From Erythrophleum ivorense (lineage: Eukaryota > Streptophyta > Magnoliopsida > Fabales > Fabaceae), in assembly GCA_026724425.1 (NCBI GenBank), contig JAIUCV010000018.1:1855596-1919595 (forward strand): DNA of 64,000 nt, given 5' to 3'. Below the pieces are notes generated by a model. The model was not told the origin of the DNA and did not search any database. It saw only the letters and a program-made list of their open reading frames with translations. Both the position numbers and the translations under genes were made by a program. Each line of letters opens with the position of its first letter. Positions within the stretch are counted from its first letter, which is position 1. Below, one piece after another: positions 63,876 through 64,000 of the stretch.

Positions 63876-63985
63876 CTTTTATCATTTCTTTCTAAATATA
63901 TTTGCCAATTTTACTTATCTTTGTGAATTGGAACCAAATTGATGAATACCTTCTCATAACTAGAGCATCCCCCCAAAATGGATCC
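63862..63985 (+). repeat. Direct repeat of 57631-57745
   Basis: Both segments share GTGAATTGGAACCAAATTG and its flanks in the same orientation, 6.2 kb apart, with the solo LTR at 58761 lying between. They may be two copies of one dispersed repeat or the LTRs of one element. Confidence 0.65.
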
Positions 63986-64000
63986 ATATCTTTGAGGATC

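Overview
The window reads as eudicot nuclear DNA. It is AT-rich, its genes are split by GT-AG introns, and most of its length is decayed transposable elements. Nothing bacterial, organellar or viral is evident. The species cannot be fixed from the sequence alone. Two apparently intact protein-coding genes are present; almost everything else of substance is mobile DNA or AT-rich spacer.

Layout. 1-631 is the end of a long minus-oriented LTR cut by the window edge. About 1664-9510 is a decayed Ty1/copia element (5' LTR, primer-binding site, gag-pol remnant, 3' LTR), with about 640 bp of further LTR-like sequence up to about 10145. 10.1-17.6 kb is spacer with MITE-like elements. 17694-24479 (+) is a four-exon gene for a non-specific phospholipase C of the NPC3/4/5 type (531 aa). 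26586-37091 (-) is a nine-exon gene for a predicted plastid NAD(P)-binding Rossmann-fold protein (329 aa), similar as I recall to Arabidopsis At4g31530. Its last intron holds a complete RTE-type LINE with a perfect 15-bp target-site duplication (TSD). Intron 4 holds a 5'-truncated RTE copy with a 17-bp TSD, and intron 5 has possible LTR-element debris.

From 37.3 kb to the end the window is a transposon graveyard with readable order. There is an LTR-like fragment at about 38.48-40.24 kb. A 3.06-kb solo LTR lies at 41049-44111 (TSD AAATG). A hAT transposase pseudogene on the minus strand (46443-55246) is split by a solo LTR at 48588-54926 (TSD GAGGA), which is itself split by another solo LTR at 50618-53339 (TSD AAAAG). 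A fourth solo LTR lies at 58761-61930 (TSD GACAA). Related repeat blocks lie near 57.6 and 63.9 kb.

The two genes converge tail to tail (stops about 2.1 kb apart) and need not be functionally linked: one acts in membrane lipid turnover, the other is probably a chloroplast oxidoreductase-like protein. The most informative observation is the dated series of nested insertions, together with two unusual internal arrays in the long LTRs (a palindromic CGCTATAGCG-type array and a GGGACTTTTGG-type array). I found no convincing new biological system beyond these. Exon and repeat boundaries were read by eye from splice signals, reading-frame continuity and TSDs.
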